Shown here piece after piece: positions 9,150 through 17,069 of a stretch of 48,490 nt of DNA; position 1 is the stretch's first letter, and every line of letters starts with the position of its first letter. The notes under the pieces are model-generated. The model had not been told where the DNA came from, searched no databases, and saw nothing but the letters and a program-made list of their open reading frames with translations. This stretch comes from a virus. A program made the translations under genes and the position numbers. The stretch covers positions 1 to 48,490 of IMG/VR virus record IMGVR_UViG_3300031787_000193; one strand, given 5' to 3'.

Positions 9150-9638
9150 TTAGAGAGAAGCAACAACGTATTCTAATTTGATTGATGAAGATAATGCTTT
9201 GGCTTTTATAGTATCATAGTATATAAAACTAGAATAATAAGTTTCATCAACATAATCTTCAACAACATAATCATTTGTTGATGTTGAATTAAATTCTGAG
9301 TTGTCAAACATTAATGATTTTCCAGCATTTAATGTAAAAATTGAACTTTCATTTCCTGTGGATATTAAATATATTTCTGCTGAACCTGTAGAGGAAATAT
9401 TTGTAAATCTTAAATATTTAACATCTGATTTTACAAATGAACCTGCGGTTTGTTGTTCTTCACTATCAACAAATTTTATAATTTCAATACCTGAGCCCGA
9501 AAATGTGGTTGCTATTGTATCTATACGTCTTATTATTTGACTAATATTAGGTATGGATACTGTATTAAAAGTATTCATCTGATTACCATTTTCTAGGGTA
9601 ATAGATTCAGCAATATTAACAGTAAGGGTTGAAGCCAT
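9150..9638 (-). CDS. Putative virion structural protein
   Basis: 162 aa, predicted mostly beta: residues 1-20 TLTVNIAESITLENGN, then IIRRIDTIATTFSGSG, then DVKYLRFTNISSTGSAEIYL, and a C-terminal YYDTIKAKALSSSIKLEY. Repeated strand-turn patterns and a lack of catalytic motifs fit a small fibre or baseplate-adjacent domain. It is the first gene after PhoH and heads the fibre cluster, with an ATATTTATA motif 23 nt upstream. Family not recognised by name; virion location is inferred from composition and neighbours. Confidence 0.65.
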   Translation of the reverse strand: MASTLTVNIAESITLENGNQMNTFNTVSIPNISQIIRRIDTIATTFSGSGIEIIKFVDSEEQQTAGSFVKSDVKYLRFTNISSTGSAEIYLISTGNESSIFTLNAGKSLMFDNSEFNSTSTNDYVVEDYVDETYYSSFIYYDTIKAKALSSSIKLEYVVASL

Positions 9639-9661
9639 TGTTATTGATTAGAATTTGTCCT

Positions 9662-9671
9662 ATATAAATAT
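9662..9671 (-). promoter_or_regulatory. Candidate late-promoter motif ATATTTATAT
   Basis: The coding strand reads CATATTTATATAGGAC, 23 nt before the ATG at 9638, in the 35-bp gap between phoH and the first fibre-cluster gene. Confidence 0.4.
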
Positions 9672-9673
9672 GG

Positions 9674-10357
9674 TTAATCCCTAAATTCTTCGTATGTTTT
9701 AAGAATTTCTTCTACAATCTCATGACGATGATTTTTCTTTAAAGTAATAATTCTAACGCCTTTAATTCGTTCCTCAAGTCGTGGAAAAAATCCAATACCA
9801 GAGTCTTTTTTACTTTTTAAATCCACCTGTGCTATATCACCACAAAAAACAATTTTACCACCTTTACCTAAACGTCCTAACATCATTTCTGTTTGGCTAT
9901 GAGTAATGTTTTGACATTCATCAACGATTACAAACGCATTAGGAAATGTTCTACCACGCATGAACGCAAATGGTACTACTTCGATTTGATTTTCTGAAAT
10001 CATTTTATCGATTTTTTCCTTATCATATAGTAAATATAAGTTAGCATATATAGGAGCTAACCATGGATCCATTTTTTCTTTTAAATCACCAGGTAAAAAA
10101 CCAATATCTTCTTTTGATACTGTGGCTCTAGTGATAATAATTTTATTCATTTCTTTTTTAAAAATCATATCTAAGGCCACCTGACAGGCTACTAAGGTTT
10201 TACCTGAACCTGCCATTCCTTTTATTAATACAACTGGATTATCTAGAATTATTTGTTTGGCTTCCTTTTGTTCTTCATTTAGGGATAATTTAAATTTAAT
10301 ATCTCCTTTTGGTTTTCTTTTCTCTAAGAAAATATCGTCGTTTGAATTTTGAGACAT
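9674..10357 (-). CDS. phoH: PhoH-like P-loop ATPase
   Basis: 227 aa, the length of compact phage PhoH proteins. Walker A is GMAGSGKT (residues 47-54), Walker B VIVDECQN (143-150), and a third conserved motif FCGDIAQVDL lies at 171-180. The C-terminal RIITLKKNHRHEIVEEIL contains the usual arginine/histidine region. PhoH proteins are RNA/DNA-dependent ATPases related to superfamily 1 helicases. They are very common in aquatic tailed phages, where the role is unsettled (often labelled phosphate-stress, without proof). No PhoH C-terminal RNA-binding extension is present. The gene stands alone between the capsid terminator and the fibre cluster, with a variant TATTTATC motif 9 nt upstream. Confidence 0.93.
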   Translation of the reverse strand: MSQNSNDDIFLEKRKPKGDIKFKLSLNEEQKEAKQIILDNPVVLIKGMAGSGKTLVACQVALDMIFKKEMNKIIITRATVSKEDIGFLPGDLKEKMDPWLAPIYANLYLLYDKEKIDKMISENQIEVVPFAFMRGRTFPNAFVIVDECQNITHSQTEMMLGRLGKGGKIVFCGDIAQVDLKSKKDSGIGFFPRLEERIKGVRIITLKKNHRHEIVEEILKTYEEFRD

Positions 10358-10366
10358 ATGTTTTAT

Positions 10367-10376
10367 TGATAAATAT
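10367..10376 (-). promoter_or_regulatory. Variant ATATTTATCA motif before phoH
   Basis: The coding strand reads ATAATATTTATCAATAAAA, 9 nt before the ATG at 10357 and just downstream of the capsid-gene terminator. It matches the recurrent motif except for C at the ninth position. Confidence 0.35.
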
Positions 10377-10388
10377 TATGAATATTGG

Positions 10389-10420
10389 GAAAAAAAGAAA
10401 AGCCGGACTTAGTCCGGCTT
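10389..10420 (-). terminator. Rho-independent terminator after the major capsid gene
   Basis: On the minus strand AAGCCGGAC, loop TAA and GTCCGGCTT form a perfect 9-bp stem, followed by TTCTTTTTT. It lies 28 nt after the capsid stop codon and is the strongest terminator in the window, as expected after the most highly expressed gene. Confidence 0.93.
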
Positions 10421-10448
10421 CTCAATTTTGATTCTATATTAAATCATA

Positions 10449-12134
10449 TTATAGGGTATTCAAACCACTAACATAGATCTTACCGTAGAATTCAGGACGT
10501 AACATTTTCTTAGCATAACGAGTCATTAAACCTTTACGTGGAGTGAAGGTTGCTGGATCGTACACAAGTGGTGTCATGATCAATGGAATATATGGAGCAA
10601 ACACAGCACCTGTTTCTAGGAATTGTTTACCACGGAATCCCATCAAGATAACGTTTTCAGTCATATAAGGGTTCTTATAAACTGTATAACGGTTATTGAT
10701 AGCACCTACTTTCTGAACACCCATTGCGTATTCCATGTTTGCAGCATCACCATTAGTATTTGCAGCAAATCCTGGGATTGATTCAAGAACTGTTGCTACT
10801 GTTGGAGAACATACTAAGAAGTTAGCACCACCACGAAGTGTTAATTGGTGAATCTTGTTAGAAATTTTCTGCATTTTAGTACCAAGAGTTTGGAACCATC
10901 CACCTTGAGTGTTGTAGAATCCATTATTACTTACAGCAGCATTAGTAATTGTACCTGTAGCAAAATCAATAAATTGATTGTTTACAGCTGACCATACTTC
11001 TGTTCCAGCTGCAGCATCTTCGATCAACATATCAAGAATTTCTAAATCAATTTCCATTGAAATGTATTCACTCATTACGTTAGTCAATTCAGCTTCAGCA
11101 TCGATGTTCTGGTAAGCGTTAAGATCCTGAGCAAATTCAGGTGTCCATACTGCTTTCAACTTTTTAGTTTTAGCAACAATCGCTTGTGATTGCATCTTGA
11201 TGTTGATTTCTGGAATAACAATTGTAGATGCACTTTCAGCATTTGGAACTGAGAATGAAGGAGAAGTTGTATCTTCAAAATCACCACGATTATTATCAGC
11301 TGTAATTTTATTGTATTCTATCAACCAAGTTGAACCAGCTGCTGGAATTCCAGAGGCTGTGAAAAAGAATGCAATAGTGTTAGCTGTGTAGTTATAAGAA
11401 GTAAAGGCAGGTAAAGTACCAGCTAATGGGAAATTTGAACCTGAAGTTAATACAAATCCTCTAACTGCATCTGGATCAAAATTACTTAAAATTGAAGCTG
11501 ATGTAGGAACTGTTACTTTAATAATTCTTGAAGCTGCTGCTGATGCTGATAGAGCAGAATCAAAATTTACTTCTGCCCAAGAAGCTGAATTAGCAGAGTA
11601 ACCTGCTAATGAACTTGAAAAAGATGATGAAAATTGGTTAGTAGAATAAGTAAAACGACCTTCACCATATAAACCACCAGTTGTGCCAGTTGTTTGGAAT
11701 GGGAATTGACCAGTTGCATTACGAGCACCATAAAGTGAGTTACCTGATGTGAATGGATTTTTATCAGTTCCGTATTGGAAATCTAGAAAGAATACTAGTC
11801 CAGAAGGTAAATTCATTGGTTGTACAGAAACGAATTCTTTAGCAGCAATCGATCCGAATACTTTACGTACTAATGGAAGAGCGATACCTGCCCAGTTTTC
11901 AGACTGACCAACAGTAAATGTACCAGCAGTTGGAGAAGCACCAGTTTGACTAGTTTCTACTACTAATTGTTTTGCTTGGTTCTCGAGGATAAGAGCCATG
12001 TTGTTTTTTTCTACCTCTGAACCGAAGCCTTCAAGTAAGCCTGTTTTAGACCACTTGGTTGCTAATCTAGCGGCATCACTTTGAAGTGATTTCCACGGAT
12101 TAGCGGATTCGAGTAATTGATTGATTGAACTCAT
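10449..12134 (-). CDS. gp23: Major capsid protein, T4 gp23-like
   Basis: 561 aa against 521 for T4 gp23. Recognisable gp23 blocks in order: VQPMNLPSGLVFFLDFQYG (N-terminal third), then KLKAVWTPEFAQDLNAYQNI with DAEAELTNVMSEYISMEID, and finally FLETGAVFAPYIPL near the C-terminus. The N-terminal region with LLESANPW and LENQAK matches the propeptide. A gp21-type cleavage site may be LVVE60/T61, comparable with LTE/A of gp23. Residues ~150-270 contain a Ser/Ala-rich stretch (NQFSSSFSSSLAGYSANSAS) that accounts for the extra length, perhaps a surface insertion. It follows the scaffold gene as in T4 and ends in a strong terminator. The A-rich leader has no Shine-Dalgarno sequence. Confidence 0.97.
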   Translation of the reverse strand: MSSINQLLESANPWKSLQSDAARLATKWSKTGLLEGFGSEVEKNNMALILENQAKQLVVETSQTGASPTAGTFTVGQSENWAGIALPLVRKVFGSIAAKEFVSVQPMNLPSGLVFFLDFQYGTDKNPFTSGNSLYGARNATGQFPFQTTGTTGGLYGEGRFTYSTNQFSSSFSSSLAGYSANSASWAEVNFDSALSASAAASRIIKVTVPTSASILSNFDPDAVRGFVLTSGSNFPLAGTLPAFTSYNYTANTIAFFFTASGIPAAGSTWLIEYNKITADNNRGDFEDTTSPSFSVPNAESASTIVIPEINIKMQSQAIVAKTKKLKAVWTPEFAQDLNAYQNIDAEAELTNVMSEYISMEIDLEILDMLIEDAAAGTEVWSAVNNQFIDFATGTITNAAVSNNGFYNTQGGWFQTLGTKMQKISNKIHQLTLRGGANFLVCSPTVATVLESIPGFAANTNGDAANMEYAMGVQKVGAINNRYTVYKNPYMTENVILMGFRGKQFLETGAVFAPYIPLIMTPLVYDPATFTPRKGLMTRYAKKMLRPEFYGKIYVSGLNTL

Positions 12135-12174
12135 CGTTTTTAAAATTTGTTTTTAGTTTGTTTTTAGTTTAATT
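12135..12174 (-). promoter_or_regulatory. A-rich leader of the major capsid gene
   Basis: The 40-nt gap between scaffold and capsid genes reads, on the coding strand, as an A-rich leader with AAACTAAAAAC directly repeated and AAATTTTAAAAACG just before the ATG. There is no GGAGG-like element. Similar AAACAAA leaders precede the scaffold and histone-like genes, consistent with SD-independent initiation of highly expressed Bacteroidota-type genes. Confidence 0.4.
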
Positions 12175-13149
12175 TTACTTTTTGTTTCCGAATGCTAATT
12201 CACGCATACGTGAGAAAGCATCGTTTTCGATAATTGGTGTTGATTTAGCTGTACCTAATGCTTTAGAAGCGGAACCTAATGACTCTTGAATTGGAGATTT
12301 TTTAACTGGTGTTTTCAAATTCTCTAATAGAGTTTCATATACTAATTGTGCTTCTTTTTTAGACGTAGCTTTATCAAATGCTGTTAAAACCTTTACTTTT
12401 TGTGACTCGGTTAAAGACTTATTACGGAAGATTTTGTTAGTGTAAAGAAGTTTAGCATTCAACAAATTGATTTCGTTAAGTTCTGATTTAAGAGTTTTGA
12501 TTGCCTCATAAGCTTCTTCAAGTTCCTCTTGCATCTTGTCTTTTTCTTCATAAACTTCTTCACTTTCAAGTTCAGCTAAAAGTTCATCAAGACCAATTTC
12601 TTCGTCTAATTCTTCTTCAGCTAAAAGTTCATCAAGATTAACTTCTTCATCAATTTCTTCTTCTTCAGCATCTATTTCTTCTTCAGCACCTTCTTCATTT
12701 TCCATACCTTCATGACCAGCTTCAAGTTCACCTGCAGCTACCATGTCTTTAATAACATCTTCAATGAAAGATTTCAAATCATCTTCATCCATGTCTTCAA
12801 TAGACATTTCCTCTTCAGATTCCTCTTCTTCGGATTCTTCTTCTTCCTCTTTAGCTTCGAAAATAGATTCCTCTATTTCTTCATCTTCAAGTTCAGCAAG
12901 AAGTTCATCTAATGAAATTTCATCCATAGATTCTTTTTCTTCTTTCATTTCTTCTGTCTCATCTTCATACATTTCCTCCATCTTAATTTCCTCTTCGTTT
13001 TCCATTTCCTGGAGTTTAGCGGAGAGTTTTTCCTTAAGATACGGAGTGAATGCTTCTTCGAGAGCAGCTTTTGCGTTTGCTATTGCTGTTTCTTTAACAG
13101 ATTTAGCGTCCGCGATTGCTTCTTTAAGCAAATCTCTGTTTGTTGCCAT
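12175..13149 (-). CDS. Acidic prohead core scaffold protein (gp22-like position)
   Basis: 324 aa, extremely acidic. Residues ~45-205 are dominated by E and D with a repeated LDELLAELE module (four copies in variants such as VNLDELLAEEE), and the C-terminal third is a lysine-rich coiled coil (~205-260). The N-terminus (LLKEAIADAKSVKETAIANA) is helical. It ends FSRMRELAFGNKK, a motif recurring in other proteins of this phage, for example FERMQKLAFGN. The gene lies directly between protease and major capsid genes, where T4 has the scaffold gp22. Similarity to gp22 is in position and composition, not clear sequence. It is expected to fill the prohead and be degraded by the protease. A hairpin in its leader may regulate it. 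Confidence 0.85.
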   Translation of the reverse strand: MATNRDLLKEAIADAKSVKETAIANAKAALEEAFTPYLKEKLSAKLQEMENEEEIKMEEMYEDETEEMKEEKESMDEISLDELLAELEDEEIEESIFEAKEEEEESEEEESEEEMSIEDMDEDDLKSFIEDVIKDMVAAGELEAGHEGMENEEGAEEEIDAEEEEIDEEVNLDELLAEEELDEEIGLDELLAELESEEVYEEKDKMQEELEEAYEAIKTLKSELNEINLLNAKLLYTNKIFRNKSLTESQKVKVLTAFDKATSKKEAQLVYETLLENLKTPVKKSPIQESLGSASKALGTAKSTPIIENDAFSRMRELAFGNKK

Positions 13150-13176
13150 TTTTTCCTTAAATTTGTTTGTTGGAAA

Positions 13177-13209
13177 TACGTTTAATGTGAGGAGAATCCT
13201 CGAAACGTA
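13177..13209 (-). promoter_or_regulatory. Hairpin in the 5' leader of the scaffold gene
   Basis: On the coding strand TACGTTT pairs with AAACGTA (7 bp), enclosing a small internal loop and an inner GAGGA/TCCTC stem with a 3-nt loop. It ends 27 nt before the scaffold ATG. Just upstream the coding strand reads TTGCTTATAATAATTTT, a plausible -10 region. It could act as a translational operator or as a 5' stabilising hairpin. Confidence 0.4.
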
Positions 13210-13288
13210 ATAAAATTATTATAAGCAATGCCTCATAAATTGGGCACATTCTAATATACATATATAAAAATTATTCAAAAATGCAGAG

Positions 13289-13318
13289 AAAAAAAAAGAA
13301 AGGCGCATTTCTGCGCCT
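13289..13318 (-). terminator. Rho-independent terminator upstream of the scaffold gene
   Basis: On the minus strand AGGCGCA, loop GAAA and TGCGCCT form a 7-bp stem with a GNRA-type tetraloop, followed by TTCTTTTTTTTT. A second hairpin (CCTAAAA/TTTTAGG, 13323-13341) lies just before it. Together they close the terminase-portal-protease unit and separate it from scaffold and capsid genes. Confidence 0.9.
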
Positions 13319-13346
13319 CGGTCCTAAAAGACTATTTTAGGAGGGG

Positions 13347-13469
13347 TTAAAGTTTATTTAAAAAATTAATTATTTCTAAAAGTTTATTTTCTTTACGAAG
13401 AGATATAATCTTAGAATCTATATAATTTACTAAATCTAAAATTGATTTATTATCTTCATTTAATATCAT
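13347..13469 (-). CDS. Tiny putative coiled-coil protein, 40 aa
   Basis: A frame of 40 codons starts at ATG 13469 inside the end of the preceding 57-aa gene (14-nt overlap) and stops TAA just before the double terminator. It starts MILNEDNKSILDL and ends LLEIINFLNKL. The spacing of I and L suggests one amphipathic helix able to form a coiled coil. I recognise no family. Its placement inside the head-assembly unit and before a terminator makes a real gene plausible, but it is short and AT-rich, so chance is possible. T4 has comparably small core genes (67, 68) in this region. Confidence 0.45.
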   Translation of the reverse strand: MILNEDNKSILDLVNYIDSKIISLRKENKLLEIINFLNKL

Positions 13470-13629
13470 GACCTTCATCTTTTAATGTTTGTTTTAATTT
13501 TTCAAAAGATTTAGATATATTTTTAAGATATTGATCATACCATAAATGAGCTTTATATTCTTCTTCAGTAATTAAACCTGCAAGTTTTTGCATATGGAGA
13601 AATTCTTCATTTGATTGTTGTTGTTCCAT
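13456..13629 (-). CDS. Small head-region protein with MQKLAG motif
   Basis: 57 aa from ATG 13629, two bases after the protease stop; a longer frame exists but would need a TTG start at 13662 inside the protease gene. The key feature is EEFLHMQKLAGLITEEEYK at residues ~8-26. The same core (MQKLAGI with a following E) occurs near the C-termini of the 177-aa and 221-aa proteins, and in variant form in the scaffold and the 172-aa protein. The rest is a basic helix (KNISKSFEKLKQTLKDEG). It is probably a small core or accessory protein of the prohead. The (I/L)-x-E site suggests processing by the neighbouring protease. Confidence 0.7.
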   Translation of the reverse strand: MEQQQSNEEFLHMQKLAGLITEEEYKAHLWYDQYLKNISKSFEKLKQTLKDEGHDIK

Positions 13630-13631
13630 AG

Positions 13632-14249
13632 TTAAAATATTGGACAAGTACCGTTTGAACAAAGTATTTCAGTAAGTATAGAATTAACTTTAGAATAGGG
13701 GTTTGAATTAATTGATGTAGATAATCCCTCATGTATTTGTCCTACAGGATGCATCCATGAACCTGGATTTGAAGGTGTGGAAACAAAATCAAAACATAGT
13801 AGTTCAAAGTCATCTTGTACTTCTAATACTTCACCTACTTGTTTTAAACTACCCATTCCACGAGATGAAACACCTACCTTAATACCTGATTCAATTAATG
13901 CTTTAAGGATATTTCCTGATGGTGTAGGTAGAATTTCAATTGCACCCATTACCATATCTCCTTTCCACCATATTTTTTTAATATTGTGGGAGACATTTTT
14001 TAAGTTAATGATTTGAGAATCTGGATGGTCTAGTTCACCTAGAGCTCTATTTTCTCTAACCATATCCATATACTTATCTATCTCACGTTCCCATAACTCT
14101 TTAGCATAATATCTACCATTACCATTTTTTACTTCACAGGTAGCTAATATCCCTTCAACTATTGGGTTGCCAGATATCCTATCACGAGACTCAGTAAGTG
14201 ATTTAGGTGATACATTGAATGGGGTGACTTCTATAAGTAATGGCTTCAT
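13632..14249 (-). CDS. gp21: Prohead protease, T4 gp21-like
   Basis: 205 aa from ATG 14249, giving a 4-nt gap to the upstream gene and an AAAGGA about 12 nt upstream; a 12-residue longer form would need GTG and overlap that gene. Recognisable features: NGNGRYYAKELWEREI (~42-57), ALGELDHPD with the likely catalytic His (~69-77), and VGVSSRGMGS with the likely catalytic Ser (~126-135). LLCFDFVSTPSNPGS follows at ~151-165. This is the serine-protease fold of the T4 prohead/herpesvirus-assemblin type. It should cleave scaffold, capsid propeptides and internal proteins after (I/L)-x-E inside the prohead. Position between portal and scaffold is as in T4. Confidence 0.95.
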   Translation of the reverse strand: MKPLLIEVTPFNVSPKSLTESRDRISGNPIVEGILATCEVKNGNGRYYAKELWEREIDKYMDMVRENRALGELDHPDSQIINLKNVSHNIKKIWWKGDMVMGAIEILPTPSGNILKALIESGIKVGVSSRGMGSLKQVGEVLEVQDDFELLCFDFVSTPSNPGSWMHPVGQIHEGLSTSINSNPYSKVNSILTEILCSNGTCPIF

Positions 14250-14253
14250 AATT

Positions 14254-16263
14254 TTAGTATCCTTTAATTTGGAATCCTTCACCACCTGATTTGTATCGAG
14301 TGTCAGGATTGATATGTTGAGCTATAAGTGATAATATACGAGCGTCTGCTCTAGTTATTTCTTTATCTACACCCCATTGGTCTTTTCTAACATCATAGTA
14401 AATAAATCTAAATTTTGTCTCGCCAGGAACAACAGATGAAGGTACTTCAATTTTTACAATAACTTCTTCATAATCACCGGATTGTGGTTTAGCATAAGAT
14501 ACATCTGCAATAGTACTACCCATTAAAGGTCTACCTTTGAATTTGTTAAAAAATGTTTCACCCATATTCATTGTTCTACGATCTTGACCTCGTTCGCGAG
14601 ATACATCAGTTGCTCTTTTAAAGAGTTCAGGTGATATTTCGTTTACTAATTCTTCCTTAATAAGATTACGAATCAATGAACGAAGTTTTTGTTCTGCTAC
14701 CAATGGTGCACTTTCACCTTTAGCTAAAACCCAATATCCTGTTTTATCTTTTTTAGGAGATATATTTAAATCAACATAATGCATTTTTAAACCAGAATCC
14801 ATTTTAGGATTAATTTCTTTTTTAATTTTACCTCTAATAGCAGATGGAAGTTTATCAGCAAGTACATCTGCTAATTTAGATTGTTTTTTAAGTTTTTCTC
14901 TACTAGAACGACCTCTCTCTAATTCATCTAAAGCATTTTTAACAAATGAAGAAACATACATATACACACGTTTATCTCCTGGTTTGGAAATTAATTTAAT
15001 ACTTCCAGGTTGAGCATCATTTATCGTACTAATTACTTCTTTATCTAAAAATAAAGCACGGGGAATCTTTTGTGTTCCACCAGTTGGACCTGTTTTTCCT
15101 TTAATAGATACAGGACCTTGATCCATTGCTTCTTTTAATTTTCTCATTTCATCATTTATCCATGCATTAGCATTACCAGTACCTTCAATTCCAGTTTTTA
15201 CTATCTTTCCATTCTTATATATGGTATATGTATTGTCTTTTTGTAATTCCTTAGTAAACATTTTATCTATATCACTTAATCCAGATTTTTTATATCCTAT
15301 AGGATCATTGAACATACCAATTTTTTCTTCTAAATGACTAGATAAACCTCTTCCACCAGCAGGATCGGTGAAATCATCATCTATCATGCTCATTATATCA
15401 TCATATTTTCCATATTTTTTTAGGATTTTTATCATTTCGGAAACTTTAATAGTTGTTTCGTAATCTCTATTATTTTCAAAAGTATTAGCTATCTCATCAT
15501 TTGTTCCTGTTTTTACTAAACGAGCAAAATCATTAATTGCATCTGCTCTATCTTGGATATTTTCTTTTAATTTGATTCTCTTTTCTACACCAGTAACACC
15601 TTTGTCAGGCATTTCTTTTACTTTTTTAGGCATTGTAGTTTCTGCTTCTTGATCACCTAATGAGTCTTGAACATTTGATTTTGGCTCTTTAATTTTTACT
15701 TCAGTATCTAAATCACCATATCCTGATGCTTTATGTTTGCCTTTTGGTTCTTTAGGTTCACCTAAACCAGGAGCTTCAGTTGTATATCCTACACCTTTAA
15801 CTCCAAACATTCCGTCTTTAGTATAGAATAAAGGATCCTTAGCTAAGTTTTTAACAACCATAGCTTTAATTTCATCACCTGTTTTTCCAGCATTTTTCTC
15901 ATCTCTCATTTCAGCATAAAAGCCTTTCATGATTTCATTGAAATTAATATTGTCAGCATTTTTAGTGTCTGAATTATCGTAGGCGTGTGCTTGTTTATCT
16001 TTAACTTCTTTTGAAGTTTCTTTTTCTTCGGCTTTAACCTCTTCAGCTAAAATTTTCTTCCAATCGTAGATATCAAATCCTTTAGCTACAACACCACCTG
16101 CTGCTTCGCTAATGATTTGTTTTGATTTCAATACATTAGTTGCTGTATTAAAGTCAGTATATTGATTAAAGTATTCTGGAAATAAGCTACGAGCGTGTTT
16201 TAAGAATTGGTCTTTATTTCCGTTGCCACTCTTAATTGAGTTATATTGTTCTTGAAGTGTCAT
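14254..16263 (-). CDS. Large putative prohead core protein
   Basis: 669 aa, no family I can name. It starts MTLQEQYNSIKSGNGNKDQF, and I recall similar N-termini in aquatic T4-like phages at this locus. Residues ~45-60 contain KQIISEAAGG and ~70-80 ILAEEVKAEE, both possible gp21-type sites. Residues ~90-240 are charged and low-complexity; ~250-470 look like helical domains. KLRSLIRNLIKEELVNEIS (~526-544) repeats the (I/L)-x-E helix seen at the N-termini of many proteins here and precedes a separate ~125-residue C-terminal domain, which could be released by cleavage. It sits where T4 has genes 67/68. Start overlaps the upstream stop by ATGA. Confidence 0.75.
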   Translation of the reverse strand: MTLQEQYNSIKSGNGNKDQFLKHARSLFPEYFNQYTDFNTATNVLKSKQIISEAAGGVVAKGFDIYDWKKILAEEVKAEEKETSKEVKDKQAHAYDNSDTKNADNINFNEIMKGFYAEMRDEKNAGKTGDEIKAMVVKNLAKDPLFYTKDGMFGVKGVGYTTEAPGLGEPKEPKGKHKASGYGDLDTEVKIKEPKSNVQDSLGDQEAETTMPKKVKEMPDKGVTGVEKRIKLKENIQDRADAINDFARLVKTGTNDEIANTFENNRDYETTIKVSEMIKILKKYGKYDDIMSMIDDDFTDPAGGRGLSSHLEEKIGMFNDPIGYKKSGLSDIDKMFTKELQKDNTYTIYKNGKIVKTGIEGTGNANAWINDEMRKLKEAMDQGPVSIKGKTGPTGGTQKIPRALFLDKEVISTINDAQPGSIKLISKPGDKRVYMYVSSFVKNALDELERGRSSREKLKKQSKLADVLADKLPSAIRGKIKKEINPKMDSGLKMHYVDLNISPKKDKTGYWVLAKGESAPLVAEQKLRSLIRNLIKEELVNEISPELFKRATDVSRERGQDRRTMNMGETFFNKFKGRPLMGSTIADVSYAKPQSGDYEEVIVKIEVPSSVVPGETKFRFIYYDVRKDQWGVDKEITRADARILSLIAQHINPDTRYKSGGEGFQIKGY

Positions 16264-17069
16264 GTTATTTTTTTTTCTTTAAATAAAGTTATTAAATCAT
16301 CTAAATAATCTACTGCCAAATCGGTACCGTATTTGATTTTAAAATCAGGATTGGTTTTGTAATATTCCATTGTATCGGTTTTAGCACTTTTAAGCAACGG
16401 AAGTAATGTATTTAATTTGTCCTCAATCTTATCAAAATCGGTCATTCTGGTGTCAATAAATTGTTTTAACGACGGATCTTGTATGTTTAATGAATTTATG
16501 TATGAGTCAGTTGATTCGTTTTCTTCTAATTTTTTAGTCCATAGATCTTTATGTTCTAAACCTTTGGCTTGCTTATGAAGTTTTTCAGCATCAACTGGTT
16601 TCCATCCTAATTTATAGTAATAGATATTTTGGGCTCCTTTTGCTTTTTTATTTGGATTAAAAGCATATTTCTGAGCTGTGTTTTCACTTTGTCCTGATGT
16701 ATAAGTAGCTGCATTTACTCCTGCTCCTGTGGCACTCATTTCTTTTAAATAATTTTGAACGAGTTCCTTTAACATTTCCTCGTTTGCTGCTTTTAAAAGA
16801 CTATATTGTTTAGGATAATTTTCCCTCATGTGAGATTTATATTGATTGAATAAGTAATTAAATCCTTTATATATCTCTTTAAATTTAGGATCTTTTTTTA
16901 CTTCATCAAATAATAAAAATTTCTTATATTCTTCGTTAAGCTTTTTAAATGCTTTATATATTCCTGGGAAGTCAGCATTGTATTTAACATCAAAAGTAAC
17001 TCTACCTGTTTCAGGATCTGTTTCTGATGGTGTTAATTCGAATGATTTTTTTGGGTCGTTACTTTCCAT
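16260..17069 (-). CDS. Head-assembly region protein, function unknown
   Basis: 269 aa, soluble and rich in K, Y and N. Residues ~30-115 are helical with many aromatic residues (FPGIYKAFKKLNEEYKKFLL). Residues ~114-165 hold a conserved-looking segment (SATGAGVNAATYTSGQSENT, then AFNPNKKAKG and YYYKLGWKPV), a pattern I associate with head-region proteins of aquatic T4-like phages. The C-terminal ~80 residues are helical. It is the middle of three genes between portal and protease, overlapping the 669-aa gene by ATGA and the 286-aa gene by 11 nt. Possible core, portal-associated or head-vertex factor; no activity is visible. Confidence 0.72.
   Translation of the reverse strand: MESNDPKKSFELTPSETDPETGRVTFDVKYNADFPGIYKAFKKLNEEYKKFLLFDEVKKDPKFKEIYKGFNYLFNQYKSHMRENYPKQYSLLKAANEEMLKELVQNYLKEMSATGAGVNAATYTSGQSENTAQKYAFNPNKKAKGAQNIYYYKLGWKPVDAEKLHKQAKGLEHKDLWTKKLEENESTDSYINSLNIQDPSLKQFIDTRMTDFDKIEDKLNTLLPLLKSAKTDTMEYYKTNPDFKIKYGTDLAVDYLDDLITLFKEKKIT

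Noticed and set aside
12743-13210. Plus-strand frame coding a serine-rich protein
   Set aside because: It is the antisense of the Glu-rich scaffold gene (GAA/GAG codons read as TTC/CTC or shifted as Ser); no initiation signal and no neighbours.
13632-14285. Longer protease form starting at GTG 14285
   Set aside because: It would overlap the upstream gene by 32 nt; the ATG at 14249 has an AAAGGA-like site and a normal 4-nt gap.
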